NCBI GenBank assembly: GCA_023432985.1 | Contig: JAEZEQ010000006.1 | Span: 1 to 15,235, forward strand | DNA length: 15,235 nt | Direction: 5' to 3' | Source: Bacteroidota bacterium | GTDB lineage: Bacteria > Bacteroidota > Bacteroidia > CAIKAF01 | Shown here: one piece after another, positions 1-7,482 of the stretch | Position numbering within the stretch: position 1 is the first letter of the stretch | Layout: every line of letters begins with the position of its first letter | The notes under the pieces: model-generated | Databases searched by the model: none | What the model was told of the DNA's origin: nothing | What the model saw: the letters and a program-made list of their open reading frames with translations, nothing else | Made by a program: the position numbers and the translations under genes

Positions 1-174
1 TCAAAACCATATTTTCAGAATAGTCCCCCTTCAAATTCAACCTGTACTTCCAACCTATTATTCCCATCATTTTGCCTATTCAGGCGTTCCTATTTATATC
101 AAAAATGCCATTTTTAGAATTTAAAATTTATTGAATACCAAAAGGTTCTATTCGATAATTTTAATGATTAAAAA

Positions 175-2358
175 ATGGCTAAGAAATTTTTCTTTTTGAT
201 TATATATATATGTTCTTTACCTATTATAGCTCAGGTTCAAGGTCATATTATGCATGCCGAAAGCAAGGCGGCAATTCCCTTTGCTAATATACGCTGGAAA
301 ATGGCTCAGAGTGGAAGTGTATCCGATACCTCCGGTCATTTCAGCATAGGTGCATCAAGCTATACAGAGGATACACTTATCATTTCTATGGTGGGCTTTC
401 AAACGCAATATTTTCCGAATCCGTCCGGACATATTATGGTTCATTTAAGTCCGGCGGGACTGACCGGAGTGGTGGTGAGTGACAGTCGCTCTACTATGGT
501 GGTGAATGACGGGGTCGGCATGCAGTCGGTAATTACGGAAGCCGGATTAAAAAAATCAGCCTGTTGTAATCTGGCCGAGGCTTTTGAAACCAACGGTGCC
601 GTTGATATCAGCTTCTCGGATGCCATTTCGGGGGTGAAGCAGGTGAAATTGTTGGGACTCGACGGCAAATATGTTCCCGTTAATTTTGAAGGATTGCCGC
701 ACTTGAGGGGCATAAGTTCGCTATACGGACTTAGCTATATTCCTGGACCCTTTATCGCCGCCATTCAAGTATCCAAAGGCCCGGGCTCGGTGACCCTGGG
801 AAATGAAAGTATGACCGGACATATGAATGTGGAATTTAAAAAACCACGTGAAATGGAACGCTTGCATCTCAACGGATTTGTGAATATGTTGGGTCGAGGC
901 GAACTGAATCTTATAAGCGCCCATAAGATCAATCCGGCCTGGTCTACAGCACTCTTTGTACATGGCAATATAATGCGTACATTAATCGATCGAAACAAAG
1001 ACGGGTTTTTAGATATGCCATTAGCACATCAGGTGAATGTGCAAAACAGATGGTATTATGAAAAAGGAAATACCGAATGGCAATTTGGGGCTAAGTATTT
1101 ATACGATTCTAAAGAGGGCGGACAAAGAGCATATTTTAGAAAAGCAGACAGCAGTGCTGCCGGTGCATATGCATTCCAATTGCAAACACAAAGAGCCGAA
1201 GCTTGGTTCAAAAACGGCTATTTATTCGACCGTAAACCCTATCGTTCATTTGCATGGATGGGGACGGCTGCTTACCATAATCAGAAAGGAAAATATGGAG
1301 CCCGAATGTATGTCGGCAATCAGGCTACGGCATATGTAAATACGATTTATCAGGATATTATTTCGAATACAAATCACAGTTATAAAGCTGGGTTTAGTTT
1401 TCTATACGATCGGGTAGGAGAGCGTTTCGGGAATACATCCTTTTATCGCGAAGAATATATACCCGGTGTTTATGCAGAGTATAAATACAGTTATCCCGAG
1501 AAATTATCTGTAATAGTCGGATTGAGATATGATTACAATAGCTTATTCGGAAATCAGATTACTCCACGTTTTCATTTGCGTTATGATCCGGTAAAAGAAT
1601 TTACCATGAAATTCAGCGCCGGAAGAGGCTATAGGAGTCCGGCCGTTTTTAGCGATAACGCAGCCGTTTTGGTTTCCAACCGTATGGTACAAATCGAGGC
1701 TTTGAAGCCTGAAGTGAGCTGGAATGGTGGGGGAGGAATGACCTATAGTTTCGATAAAAACAGAGTGAACGGAAGTTTGACCCTGGATTATTTTTATACC
1801 TATTTCGAAAACCAATTAATTCCCGATATGGAAAGCCAGGGATTGGTTTATTTTCGGAATCTGGCAAATGCGTCCTATTCCCATGCCGTTCAAATGGATT
1901 TTATGATAGAGCCATTGCGTCGCTTACAATTTCACCTGAATGCCAAATACAATAAAGTGGTAGGTCGCTACAACGGAGTGCAAAAGGATTTGCCCTTTAT
2001 ACCACAGTGGAGGGGATTAATTAATGCCGCATATAAGACCAAAGGTGTCAATTATTGGGCATTCGACATTACACTCCAAGTCAATGGTCCGGCTCGTTTG
2101 CCGAAGACCTATGATCCGTCGACGGGATTATTCAGCGCCGAAAGAAGTGCCATTTATCCACTTTTATTTGCTCAGGTGACCAAAAAAATCAAGAAATGGG
2201 AACTCTATATAGGCGGAGAAAATCTGACCGATTATAGACAAAAAAATCCTATTATTGATGCGCCCAATCCCAATAGTGCACATTTCGATGCCTCACAGGT
2301 ATGGGCACCCGTTTATGGAGCCATGGTATATGGCGGATTTAGATATATAATTAAGTAA
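175..2358 (+). CDS. TonB-dependent outer-membrane receptor with N-terminal carboxypeptidase-regulatory-like domain
   Basis: A 727-residue outer-membrane receptor, expected to import a ligand using TonB energy. Residues 1-20 form a signal peptide, with likely cleavage after IIAQ. Residues about 21-95 are a CarboxypepD-reg-like beta domain (VQGHI start, the DTSGHFSI turn, then a MVGFQTQ strand), typical of Bacteroidota receptors. The plug follows at about 110-220 and carries the run ACCNLAEAFETN with adjacent cysteines at 130-131, then KLLGLDGKYV and the VSKGPGSVTLG segment. The remainder is a beta barrel ending in YGGFRYIIK. The cysteine-pair plug type is, from family knowledge, common next to heavy-metal-binding proteins, and an HMA protein gene follows 17 bp downstream. 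I infer metal, most likely copper, uptake or handling; the substrate is not proven. The ATG at 175 is chosen because it directly precedes the signal peptide. No convincing promoter was found upstream: a TAATTTTA box at 156-163 would leave almost no leader. Confidence 0.9.
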   Translation: MAKKFFFLIIYICSLPIIAQVQGHIMHAESKAAIPFANIRWKMAQSGSVSDTSGHFSIGASSYTEDTLIISMVGFQTQYFPNPSGHIMVHLSPAGLTGVVVSDSRSTMVVNDGVGMQSVITEAGLKKSACCNLAEAFETNGAVDISFSDAISGVKQVKLLGLDGKYVPVNFEGLPHLRGISSLYGLSYIPGPFIAAIQVSKGPGSVTLGNESMTGHMNVEFKKPREMERLHLNGFVNMLGRGELNLISAHKINPAWSTALFVHGNIMRTLIDRNKDGFLDMPLAHQVNVQNRWYYEKGNTEWQFGAKYLYDSKEGGQRAYFRKADSSAAGAYAFQLQTQRAEAWFKNGYLFDRKPYRSFAWMGTAAYHNQKGKYGARMYVGNQATAYVNTIYQDIISNTNHSYKAGFSFLYDRVGERFGNTSFYREEYIPGVYAEYKYSYPEKLSVIVGLRYDYNSLFGNQITPRFHLRYDPVKEFTMKFSAGRGYRSPAVFSDNAAVLVSNRMVQIEALKPEVSWNGGGGMTYSFDKNRVNGSLTLDYFYTYFENQLIPDMESQGLVYFRNLANASYSHAVQMDFMIEPLRRLQFHLNAKYNKVVGRYNGVQKDLPFIPQWRGLINAAYKTKGVNYWAFDITLQVNGPARLPKTYDPSTGLFSAERSAIYPLLFAQVTKKIKKWELYIGGENLTDYRQKNPIIDAPNPNSAHFDASQVWAPVYGAMVYGGFRYIIK

Positions 2359-2375
2359 AAAATAATAAAAACAAC

Positions 2376-2798
2376 ATGAAAAATACAATCACAATCGGTT
2401 TAATTTGCTTATTTCTAAGCGGATTTTCGTCAACTGCAAAAGTGTGGAGTCAGACTCCCGCTAAAACAGAAAATGTAAAAACAGAAAAAGTAAAAAAGGA
2501 AAAGAAAGCTAAAAAAGGAAAGAAAGAGAAGGCTGCAATGAAGTCCTATGTGATAGCCTCCAATCCGCAGTGCGACATGTGTGTAGCCAAAATAGAAGGT
2601 GCTATAGGCGCAATGAAAGGAATACGATTGGTGCGTGTTGATTTAGCGCAGTCGAATGTAATTGTGAAATATGCTCCCGATAAAATATCTTTGGACGAAA
2701 TTAAACAAAAAATTGCAGGCTTGGGCTATGATGCCGACGAGGTAAAAGCAAATCCGGAAGCATATAAGGCTTTGCCTGATTGTTGTAAAAAAGAATAG
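2376..2798 (+). CDS. Exported heavy-metal-associated (HMA) domain protein with lysine-rich linker
   Basis: A 140-residue protein with three parts. Residues 1-26 are a signal peptide (hydrophobic IGLICLFLSGF, probable cleavage after WSQ), so it acts in the periplasm. Residues about 30-56 form a very lysine-rich linker with glutamates. Residues 57-122 are an HMA ferredoxin-like fold: the CDMC metal motif (C66, C69), the helix AKIEGAIGAMKG, a strand with VDLAQSNVIVKY, and the GLGYDADEV end. A second cysteine pair lies at 136-137 near the C-terminus (DCCKKE). HMA domains bind Cu(I) or other soft metals through the two cysteines of CxxC. The usual GMTC sequence before the motif is NPQC here, as in other secreted HMA proteins of this phylum. 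The gene lies 17 bp after the receptor gene and 3 bp before the phosphorylase, so probably in one transcript. A periplasmic metal carrier working with the receptor is inference. Confidence 0.88.
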   Translation: MKNTITIGLICLFLSGFSSTAKVWSQTPAKTENVKTEKVKKEKKAKKGKKEKAAMKSYVIASNPQCDMCVAKIEGAIGAMKGIRLVRVDLAQSNVIVKYAPDKISLDEIKQKIAGLGYDADEVKANPEAYKALPDCCKKE

Positions 2799-2801
2799 TA
2801 T

Positions 2802-3629
2802 ATGGAAAATGCGCAATATGAAGCGATTCAGCAAACGGCTGATTTTATTCGGAATAAAACCGGGTTTACTCCACAAATAGGCATCATCTTAGGATCCGGT
2901 CTGGGCGATTTGGCTTCTAAAATAGAAGTGAAGCTTAGTTTGCCTTACAGCGAAATACCCGGATTTCCGCAAAGTACGGTCAAGGGGCATGGTGGAAATT
3001 TGATTTTCGGACACTGGCAGGGTAAGGCCATAGTGGTGATGCAAGGCCGTTTTCATTATTATGAAGGCTATAGCATTCAAGATGTGGTTTTTCCGGTGCG
3101 CGTCATGAAGTTTTTAGGTATAGAAATGCTATTTGTAAGCAATGCAGCGGGGGGGCTTAATCCCAACCAGGCTGTGGGCGATTTAATGATGATAACCGAT
3201 CATATACATATGCAACCCGAGCATCCTTTACGCGGTAAAAATAATGATGCATTTGGCCCTCGTTTCCCGGATATGAGCGAAGTGTACGATCCCTATTTAT
3301 TGCATTTGTGTCGCACCGAGGCAGAGTCGATGGGACTAACCCTGCGCGAAGGCGTATACGTGAGTGTACAAGGTCCTACCTTCGAAACTCCGGCCGAATA
3401 TAAAATGTTTCGTATTTTAGGTGGAGATGCCGTTGGCATGAGTACGGTTCCGGAAGTTATTGCCGCCCGACATTTGGGGGTGAAATGCTTTGCCATGAGC
3501 GTAATTACTGACCTGGGTGTAGAAGGAAAAATAGTGGAAATATCGCACGATGATGTGGTGAAAGCCGCAAATGAAGCCGGTGAAAAAATGACCTTGCTTT
3601 TTGGAAATATGATAGGAAAATTATCCTAA
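2802..3629 (+). CDS. punA: Purine nucleoside phosphorylase (trimeric PNP family)
   Basis: Catalyses phosphorolysis of purine (deoxy)nucleosides to free base and (deoxy)ribose-1-phosphate in the cytoplasm, for purine salvage. The 275-residue length fits the trimeric PNP/MTAP family. Visible motifs are the phosphate-binding loop GSGLGDL (31-37), KGHGG with H63, QGRFHYYEGY with R83 and H85, SNAAGG, TFETPAEY with E195 (the purine-contacting glutamate), and VGMSTVPE with M213. The position matching human Asn243 is Asp237 (SVITD), which in human PNP controls 6-oxo versus 6-amino purine choice. The start ATG is 3 bp after the HMA stop, so it is probably cotranscribed, although the functional link to metal handling is unclear. 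The transcript most likely ends at the hairpin at 3718-3754. The symbol follows common usage for this family. Confidence 0.95.
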   Translation: MENAQYEAIQQTADFIRNKTGFTPQIGIILGSGLGDLASKIEVKLSLPYSEIPGFPQSTVKGHGGNLIFGHWQGKAIVVMQGRFHYYEGYSIQDVVFPVRVMKFLGIEMLFVSNAAGGLNPNQAVGDLMMITDHIHMQPEHPLRGKNNDAFGPRFPDMSEVYDPYLLHLCRTEAESMGLTLREGVYVSVQGPTFETPAEYKMFRILGGDAVGMSTVPEVIAARHLGVKCFAMSVITDLGVEGKIVEISHDDVVKAANEAGEKMTLLFGNMIGKLS

Positions 3630-3717
3630 TCGCTTCGCAAATTTGCATTGAATTCAACCACTTTGGATACATATTCTGAAGCTTGGATTGCACAATGAAA
3701 AAATTATCCCATTTTTT

Positions 3718-3754
3718 ATCCCTATTTTCGGAAACGAAATAGGGATTTTTTTTT
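3718..3754 (+). terminator. Intrinsic terminator after the phosphorylase gene
   Basis: An inverted repeat of ATCCCTATTT and its complement (about 12 bp with one bulged T) is closed by a CG-GAAA-CG tetraloop and followed by nine consecutive T (3746-3754). It has the full form of a Rho-independent terminator on the plus strand, 88 bases after the phosphorylase stop. The T tract ends only six bases before the ATG of the next gene. Confidence 0.88.
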
Positions 3755-3760
3755 CATACT

Positions 3761-4600
3761 ATGCAATATTTCCAACATCAACAATTTCAAATAGCCTATA
3801 CCAGACAAGGGGAAGGCATGCCCATATTATTCTTGCACAATGGGGGCACTTCGCATGCTATATGGAATGCGCTCGCTCAGCACTATGCGCAAGACTATTC
3901 CGTCTACAGTTTCGACCTATTGGGATACGGTGCTTCCTCTTCCTTCGGAAGTGAGGACGATATTCAACGTCATCTGTCTGTACTCGAAAATTTTATTGAA
4001 AAAGAAAAAATAGACAAATTGATATTGGTGGGAAATTGCATGGGGAGTGCTATATCATTATTGTATGCACAAAAATATCCCCAAAAAGTGAAGGCTCTTA
4101 TTTTGATAAATTTGTTGAGTTTTCATAGCTTTGAAAAAGGAAAATTGGGACTGTTTTTAACCTTGCGCAACAAATTTCCTAGGCTGACCAATCCGCTTTA
4201 TAAACTTGTAGCCCGCTTTCGCATTCCTCATTTTCTTTCGCCTATAGCTATACGGCTTCAATTGGGTAAGCAAGGGAAGGAAAATAAAATAGACCAAAAT
4301 CCCCATCTAAACCATTGTTTTACGCGTGAGGGACAAATGCAGGCATTGATAGGAACTTTGGAGGATTTATCCCAATATAAATCCATAGATCAAATAGAAA
4401 GGCCGGAGTTGTTTCCGCCTATATGCAGCGTATGGGGTTTAGAAAACAAAATTTTATCGGTGAGGGCAGGGCGCAAACTAAACGAGCAATTGAAGCCGAA
4501 CAAAGAAGTCTGGATGCAGGGGTGCGGACATTTACCCATGATGGAAAAGCCGGAAAAACTCATTAAAGAAATCGATATATTTTTAGAACAACACAAATAA
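3761..4600 (+). CDS. Alpha/beta-fold hydrolase with cysteine nucleophile, partner of OleC-like ligase
   Basis: A 279-residue single-domain alpha/beta hydrolase without signal peptide or membrane segment, so cytoplasmic. Fold markers in order are the oxyanion-hole strand LFLHNGG (23-29), FDLLGYGAS (51-59), the nucleophile elbow GNCMG (91-95) with Cys93 where most relatives have Ser or Asp, a cap region at about 120-205, the strand-7 segment SVWGLEN (223-229), and GCGHLPMMEKPE with catalytic His257. The usual acid position (third after WG) is Asn229, with Glu228 beside it. The gene ends 2 bp before the OleC-like ligase, and their frames differ, so they are separate genes. In olefin clusters the equivalent partner, OleB, is a haloalkane-dehalogenase-like beta-lactone decarboxylase with an Asp nucleophile. 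This protein may instead form a thioester and act as a lactone hydrolase or acyltransferase; that is inference. The ATG at 3761 is needed to keep the first beta strands. Confidence 0.85.
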   Translation: MQYFQHQQFQIAYTRQGEGMPILFLHNGGTSHAIWNALAQHYAQDYSVYSFDLLGYGASSSFGSEDDIQRHLSVLENFIEKEKIDKLILVGNCMGSAISLLYAQKYPQKVKALILINLLSFHSFEKGKLGLFLTLRNKFPRLTNPLYKLVARFRIPHFLSPIAIRLQLGKQGKENKIDQNPHLNHCFTREGQMQALIGTLEDLSQYKSIDQIERPELFPPICSVWGLENKILSVRAGRKLNEQLKPNKEVWMQGCGHLPMMEKPEKLIKEIDIFLEQHK

Positions 4601-4602
4601 GG

Positions 4603-6273
4603 ATGGATTCAGAATTACTATTCGATATAGCCGACCAGGTGGCTCGTACGGCAGAAAGATTTCCCGATAGAATTGCTGTAATTGAGCCGGACAAAGTGGA
4701 TAAATCGGGAAAAAGAACCTATAAAAAATACACTTATTCAACATTGGCTTCCGATAGTTTGCAGGTAGCAAGAGGATTAATGGCGATGGGCATTGGAAAG
4801 GGAACTCGCATTGTTGCCATGACCCCACCTTCATACGAATCTTGTGTAATAACACTTGCCTTGCATAAAGTGGGTGCATTGATTATGATGATAGACCCGT
4901 CGGTAGGTTATAAGAATGTATCGGAACGTTTGGGGAAAATTGAACCCGAGGCCTTTGTGGGGATTCCGATTGCCCATTTAGCACGTGTGGTATTTGGCTG
5001 GGGGCCTCGTTTCCCAAAGAAGTCTATTGTTGTAAACGGGAAATTTCCTGCTGCAAAAAGTATAGAACAAATAAGAAAAATGGCTCGGGAGCAAAGCGAA
5101 TTTCCTGAATTAAGTCCCAACGATGAAGCCATAGTTTTGTATACTACAGGAAGTACGGGGCCTGCAAAGCCCAGTCTGTATTTACATAAAAACTATGCTC
5201 AATTATATAAAAGAGTTGCGCAGAGTTGGAGATTTAGCGAGGATTCAGAGTCGCCGGTGGATTTAGCTATTTTTCCTGCATTTTTTCTTATCGCCCTATC
5301 GGGTGGAGGTACGGTGGTGGTGCCGCCTATAAAATTCCCCGAATCGCCTGCCAAAACAGACCCTAAAGCTTTATTGGACGTGATCAATGATTGCGGTGTA
5401 AAAACCTGTTTTGCTTCACCCGTTATACTCGAAAACATGGCTTCTTATGCCGTTGAAAATGGAATAAAAACAAAGAGTTTGCGGCGTATTATTGGGGGAG
5501 GAGCGCCCATATACGAAAGGGTAAGTCGGCGTTTACTCGAAATGATGGATGGTCGGGGTGAAGTATTTGCCAATTATGGTGCAACCGAAGCCATGCCAAG
5601 CACAGAGATGAGTGCCAAAGAAGCGATAGAGTCTTGTTTTTCGCTTACTGCACAAGGTCGGGGCTTATGTGTGGGAAGGGCTTTGGATGGGGTCGAGTTG
5701 AGGATTATTGCCATTGAGAATTCTGCGAATTCAGAATTTATTAAAGATATGCCGGTGGGAGAAATTGGAGAAATATTAGTCAGGAGTATGCATATTAGTC
5801 CCGCCTACTACAAAGACCCATTGAATACGCAAAAAAATAAAATCGAGGATGAGGGCGGACGGTGGCATAGGTTGGGTGACGCCGGTTATATAGATACAGA
5901 GGGCAGATTATGGACCTGCGGAAGGGTAAGTCAGCGCGTTCGGACCAGGGAGGGCTTTTTATTTCCATTAATGGTAGAGCCGGTATTCGACGCTGATCCA
6001 GCTGTAAAAAGGTCAGGCTTGGTAGGTGTAGAAATAGACGGATATGAGTTGCCGGTTATTTGTGTGGAATTGAGCCAAAAATATAGTGCAGAAGAGTGCG
6101 AACAAATAAGAGAAAAATTGCAACAAAGAGCTGAGAATTTTGAGGCAAGTCGCCCCGTGAAACATATATTATTTATTGAAAAATTGCCGGTAGATCCCAG
6201 GCATAATTCCAAAATAGAAAGGCCCAAATTGAAAAAATGGGCCACAGAAAAAATAAAAAAAAGAGATAAATAG
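4603..6273 (+). CDS. oleC: OleC-like AMP-dependent beta-lactone synthetase / fatty acyl ligase
   Basis: A 556-residue member of the ANL (acyl-adenylating) superfamily. Core motifs are TTGSTGPAK (181-189, ATP phosphate loop), YGATE (325-329), the ribose-binding Asp426 in RLGDAGYID, the hinge GRVSQRV, and the C-terminal lysine K537 in HNSKIERPKL. Several stretches resemble OleC rather than ordinary acyl-CoA ligases: IDPSVG, EAFVGIPIAHLARV, CVGRALDGVELRIIAI, the GRLWTCGR-to-VEPVFD region and PVDPRHNSKI. OleC, as known from Xanthomonas and Stenotrophomonas, converts a 2-alkyl-3-hydroxy fatty acid to a beta-lactone using ATP. The P-K-G of the ATP loop is replaced by A-K-P here. The coupled alpha/beta hydrolase lies 2 bp upstream; OleA and OleD are not in the window. 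A general fatty-acid ligase remains possible, so the symbol is family-level. Confidence 0.82.
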   Translation: MDSELLFDIADQVARTAERFPDRIAVIEPDKVDKSGKRTYKKYTYSTLASDSLQVARGLMAMGIGKGTRIVAMTPPSYESCVITLALHKVGALIMMIDPSVGYKNVSERLGKIEPEAFVGIPIAHLARVVFGWGPRFPKKSIVVNGKFPAAKSIEQIRKMAREQSEFPELSPNDEAIVLYTTGSTGPAKPSLYLHKNYAQLYKRVAQSWRFSEDSESPVDLAIFPAFFLIALSGGGTVVVPPIKFPESPAKTDPKALLDVINDCGVKTCFASPVILENMASYAVENGIKTKSLRRIIGGGAPIYERVSRRLLEMMDGRGEVFANYGATEAMPSTEMSAKEAIESCFSLTAQGRGLCVGRALDGVELRIIAIENSANSEFIKDMPVGEIGEILVRSMHISPAYYKDPLNTQKNKIEDEGGRWHRLGDAGYIDTEGRLWTCGRVSQRVRTREGFLFPLMVEPVFDADPAVKRSGLVGVEIDGYELPVICVELSQKYSAEECEQIREKLQQRAENFEASRPVKHILFIEKLPVDPRHNSKIERPKLKKWATEKIKKRDK

Positions 6274-6277
6274 GGTA

Positions 6278-7420
6278 TTAGTGCATCACGGTAAATTTAG
6301 CCGTATAGCTTTGTTTTCCATCATTCAATTTCAGAATATATAAGCCCGGAGCAAAGTCTTTGGTATTTATGGTATGCACGCCATCACCCTGTAATTCGGA
6401 GGGGTTTATCGGCATTTTTTTACCGCTATAATCCCATATTTCCGTTCGAAATGTTGTGGATTTATCAAAAGTCTCGGGTAGTTCGACCTTTATAAAATCA
6501 GAAGCCGGAATAGGATACAAATGCAATTTGGCTTGCGCATAAGAGGGCTGATTTAGACCCGGAAAGTTTCTTGCTCTCAAAAAGAAAAGCCAGGTTTCGA
6601 GGGCATAACTGATATCGTGTTGATTGTATTGCAAGATAATATGGGCTGCATCATTTACTTTAAAAAGTTCAACAGGCTGATTACAATCTTTATACACATA
6701 ATGCTCCACCGTGAAGCCGTCGGGTTTAGAATCTGCTACTTGAAAGATATCGTAGCCATTGCATCCATTATTATTTTCCCATATTTTCATGGTAGAATCC
6801 ACCCCAATTCCGAAGAGATTACTGGTATATCCTACATTGACATCTTGCGTTCCGTGGAAGTGAATAAGAGGCACTTTACGGGCCGGGTTGCAGGCGAGGA
6901 TTTTATTTCCGATGGTACCTGCATAAGATGCGAAACCGTAAAATTTCCCATTATTTTCGCAAGCAATGCGTTGGGTCATAAAGCCTCCATTCGAGAACCC
7001 GAATAAATAAGTTTGTTGGGGAATAATGGGATATTGAGCTTGGAGGGAATCGACAATATCATCGATAAAAAGTTTGTCGTCATATTGTTCGCTGGGATAA
7101 ATACCCAGGGCACCGGCACCGGCGTTCCATCCGTTACCGATAATGGCATTACTCATTCCTTGCGGGTAAGCAATAATAATGCGTGCGGTATCGGCTATAG
7201 ATTGGAAATCGGACATATAATTCGAGAAGTCGGTCATATTATCGCCGAGGCCGTGAATACCGATAATCAGGGAATAAGATTCGGACGCAGAATAATTCAC
7301 AGGTATATAAAGTCGGAAAGTTCGTGCATGTCCACCTGAAGTAATATTTCTATTTTCCCATCCTGCAAAAAGGAAAAGAGGCATAAGTAGGCCAAAAAAG
7401 GCTAAGTAATATTTTTTCAT
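6278..7420 (-). CDS. T9SS-exported PHB depolymerase / feruloyl-esterase-like hydrolase (LpqC type)
   Basis: A 380-residue secreted esterase. Residues 1-19 are a signal peptide (LAFFGLLMPLFLFA). Residues about 24-290 form an alpha/beta hydrolase of the PHB-depolymerase/feruloyl-esterase group: start RTFRLYIP, oxyanion segment IIGIHGLGDN, AYPQGM, GNGWNAGAG, the DDIVDSL region, nucleophile elbow GFSNGG with Ser143, acid Asp193 in HGTQDVNV, and His260 in NDAAH. Residues about 297-380 are a type A T9SS sorting domain (LHLYPIPASDFIKVEL start, APGLYILKL end), so the enzyme should cross the outer membrane and become surface-bound or released. The substrate is unknown; plant esters, polyesters or acetylated polysaccharides are family possibilities. 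It converges on the OleC-like gene with only four bases between stop codons and no terminator between. A promoter-like site and a palindrome lie just upstream of its start. Confidence 0.88.
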   Translation of the reverse strand: MKKYYLAFFGLLMPLFLFAGWENRNITSGGHARTFRLYIPVNYSASESYSLIIGIHGLGDNMTDFSNYMSDFQSIADTARIIIAYPQGMSNAIIGNGWNAGAGALGIYPSEQYDDKLFIDDIVDSLQAQYPIIPQQTYLFGFSNGGFMTQRIACENNGKFYGFASYAGTIGNKILACNPARKVPLIHFHGTQDVNVGYTSNLFGIGVDSTMKIWENNNGCNGYDIFQVADSKPDGFTVEHYVYKDCNQPVELFKVNDAAHIILQYNQHDISYALETWLFFLRARNFPGLNQPSYAQAKLHLYPIPASDFIKVELPETFDKSTTFRTEIWDYSGKKMPINPSELQGDGVHTINTKDFAPGLYILKLNDGKQSYTAKFTVMH

Positions 7421-7428
7421 AGAAATGG

Positions 7429-7448
7429 TATTTGATTATTATCAAATA
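7429..7448. repeat. Perfect inverted repeat over the esterase promoter
   Basis: TATTTGAT (7429-7436), four bases, then ATCAAATA (7441-7448): a perfect 8-bp palindrome with a 4-bp centre. It covers most of the -7 box and the predicted transcription start of the esterase, which is where a dimeric repressor could bind. It is AT-rich, so chance cannot be excluded. Confidence 0.45.
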
Positions 7449-7473
7449 TAAGAAAATAGGGTAAGAAAAGAAA
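7443..7473 (-). promoter_or_regulatory. Probable promoter of the exported esterase
   Basis: On the minus strand a perfect Bacteroidota -7 box, TATATTTG (7450 to 7443), lies 19 bases after TTTC (7473 to 7470), close to the -33 TTTG consensus. Transcription would start near 7437, giving a leader of about 16 bases before the ATG at 7420. An 8-bp inverted repeat overlaps the -7 box. Confidence 0.5.
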
Positions 7474-7482
7474 TGGATAGGC

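Noticed and set aside
156..163. TAATTTTA as the -7 box of the TonB-dependent receptor
   Set aside because: It would place the transcription start about five bases before the ATG, and the spacer to the nearest TTG is 22 bases in very AT-rich DNA; chance is likely.
3688..3954. 88-codon plus-strand frame overlapping the start of the alpha/beta hydrolase
   Set aside because: It begins inside the terminator region and runs out of frame through the clearly conserved hydrolase; its translation has no recognisable features.
4031..4051. Reading the Cys-nucleophile hydrolase as a PHA synthase
   Set aside because: The protein is only 279 residues and lacks the long N-terminal region and flanking motifs of PHA synthases; only the cysteine elbow is shared.
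3761..6273. Possible OleBC fusion protein
   Set aside because: The hydrolase ends in TAA and the ligase is in a different frame two bases later, so these are two genes.
6617..7339. Two plus-strand frames of 129 and 108 codons opposite the esterase
   Set aside because: They are antisense to a gene with intact catalytic motifs and a sorting domain, and their translations resemble nothing.
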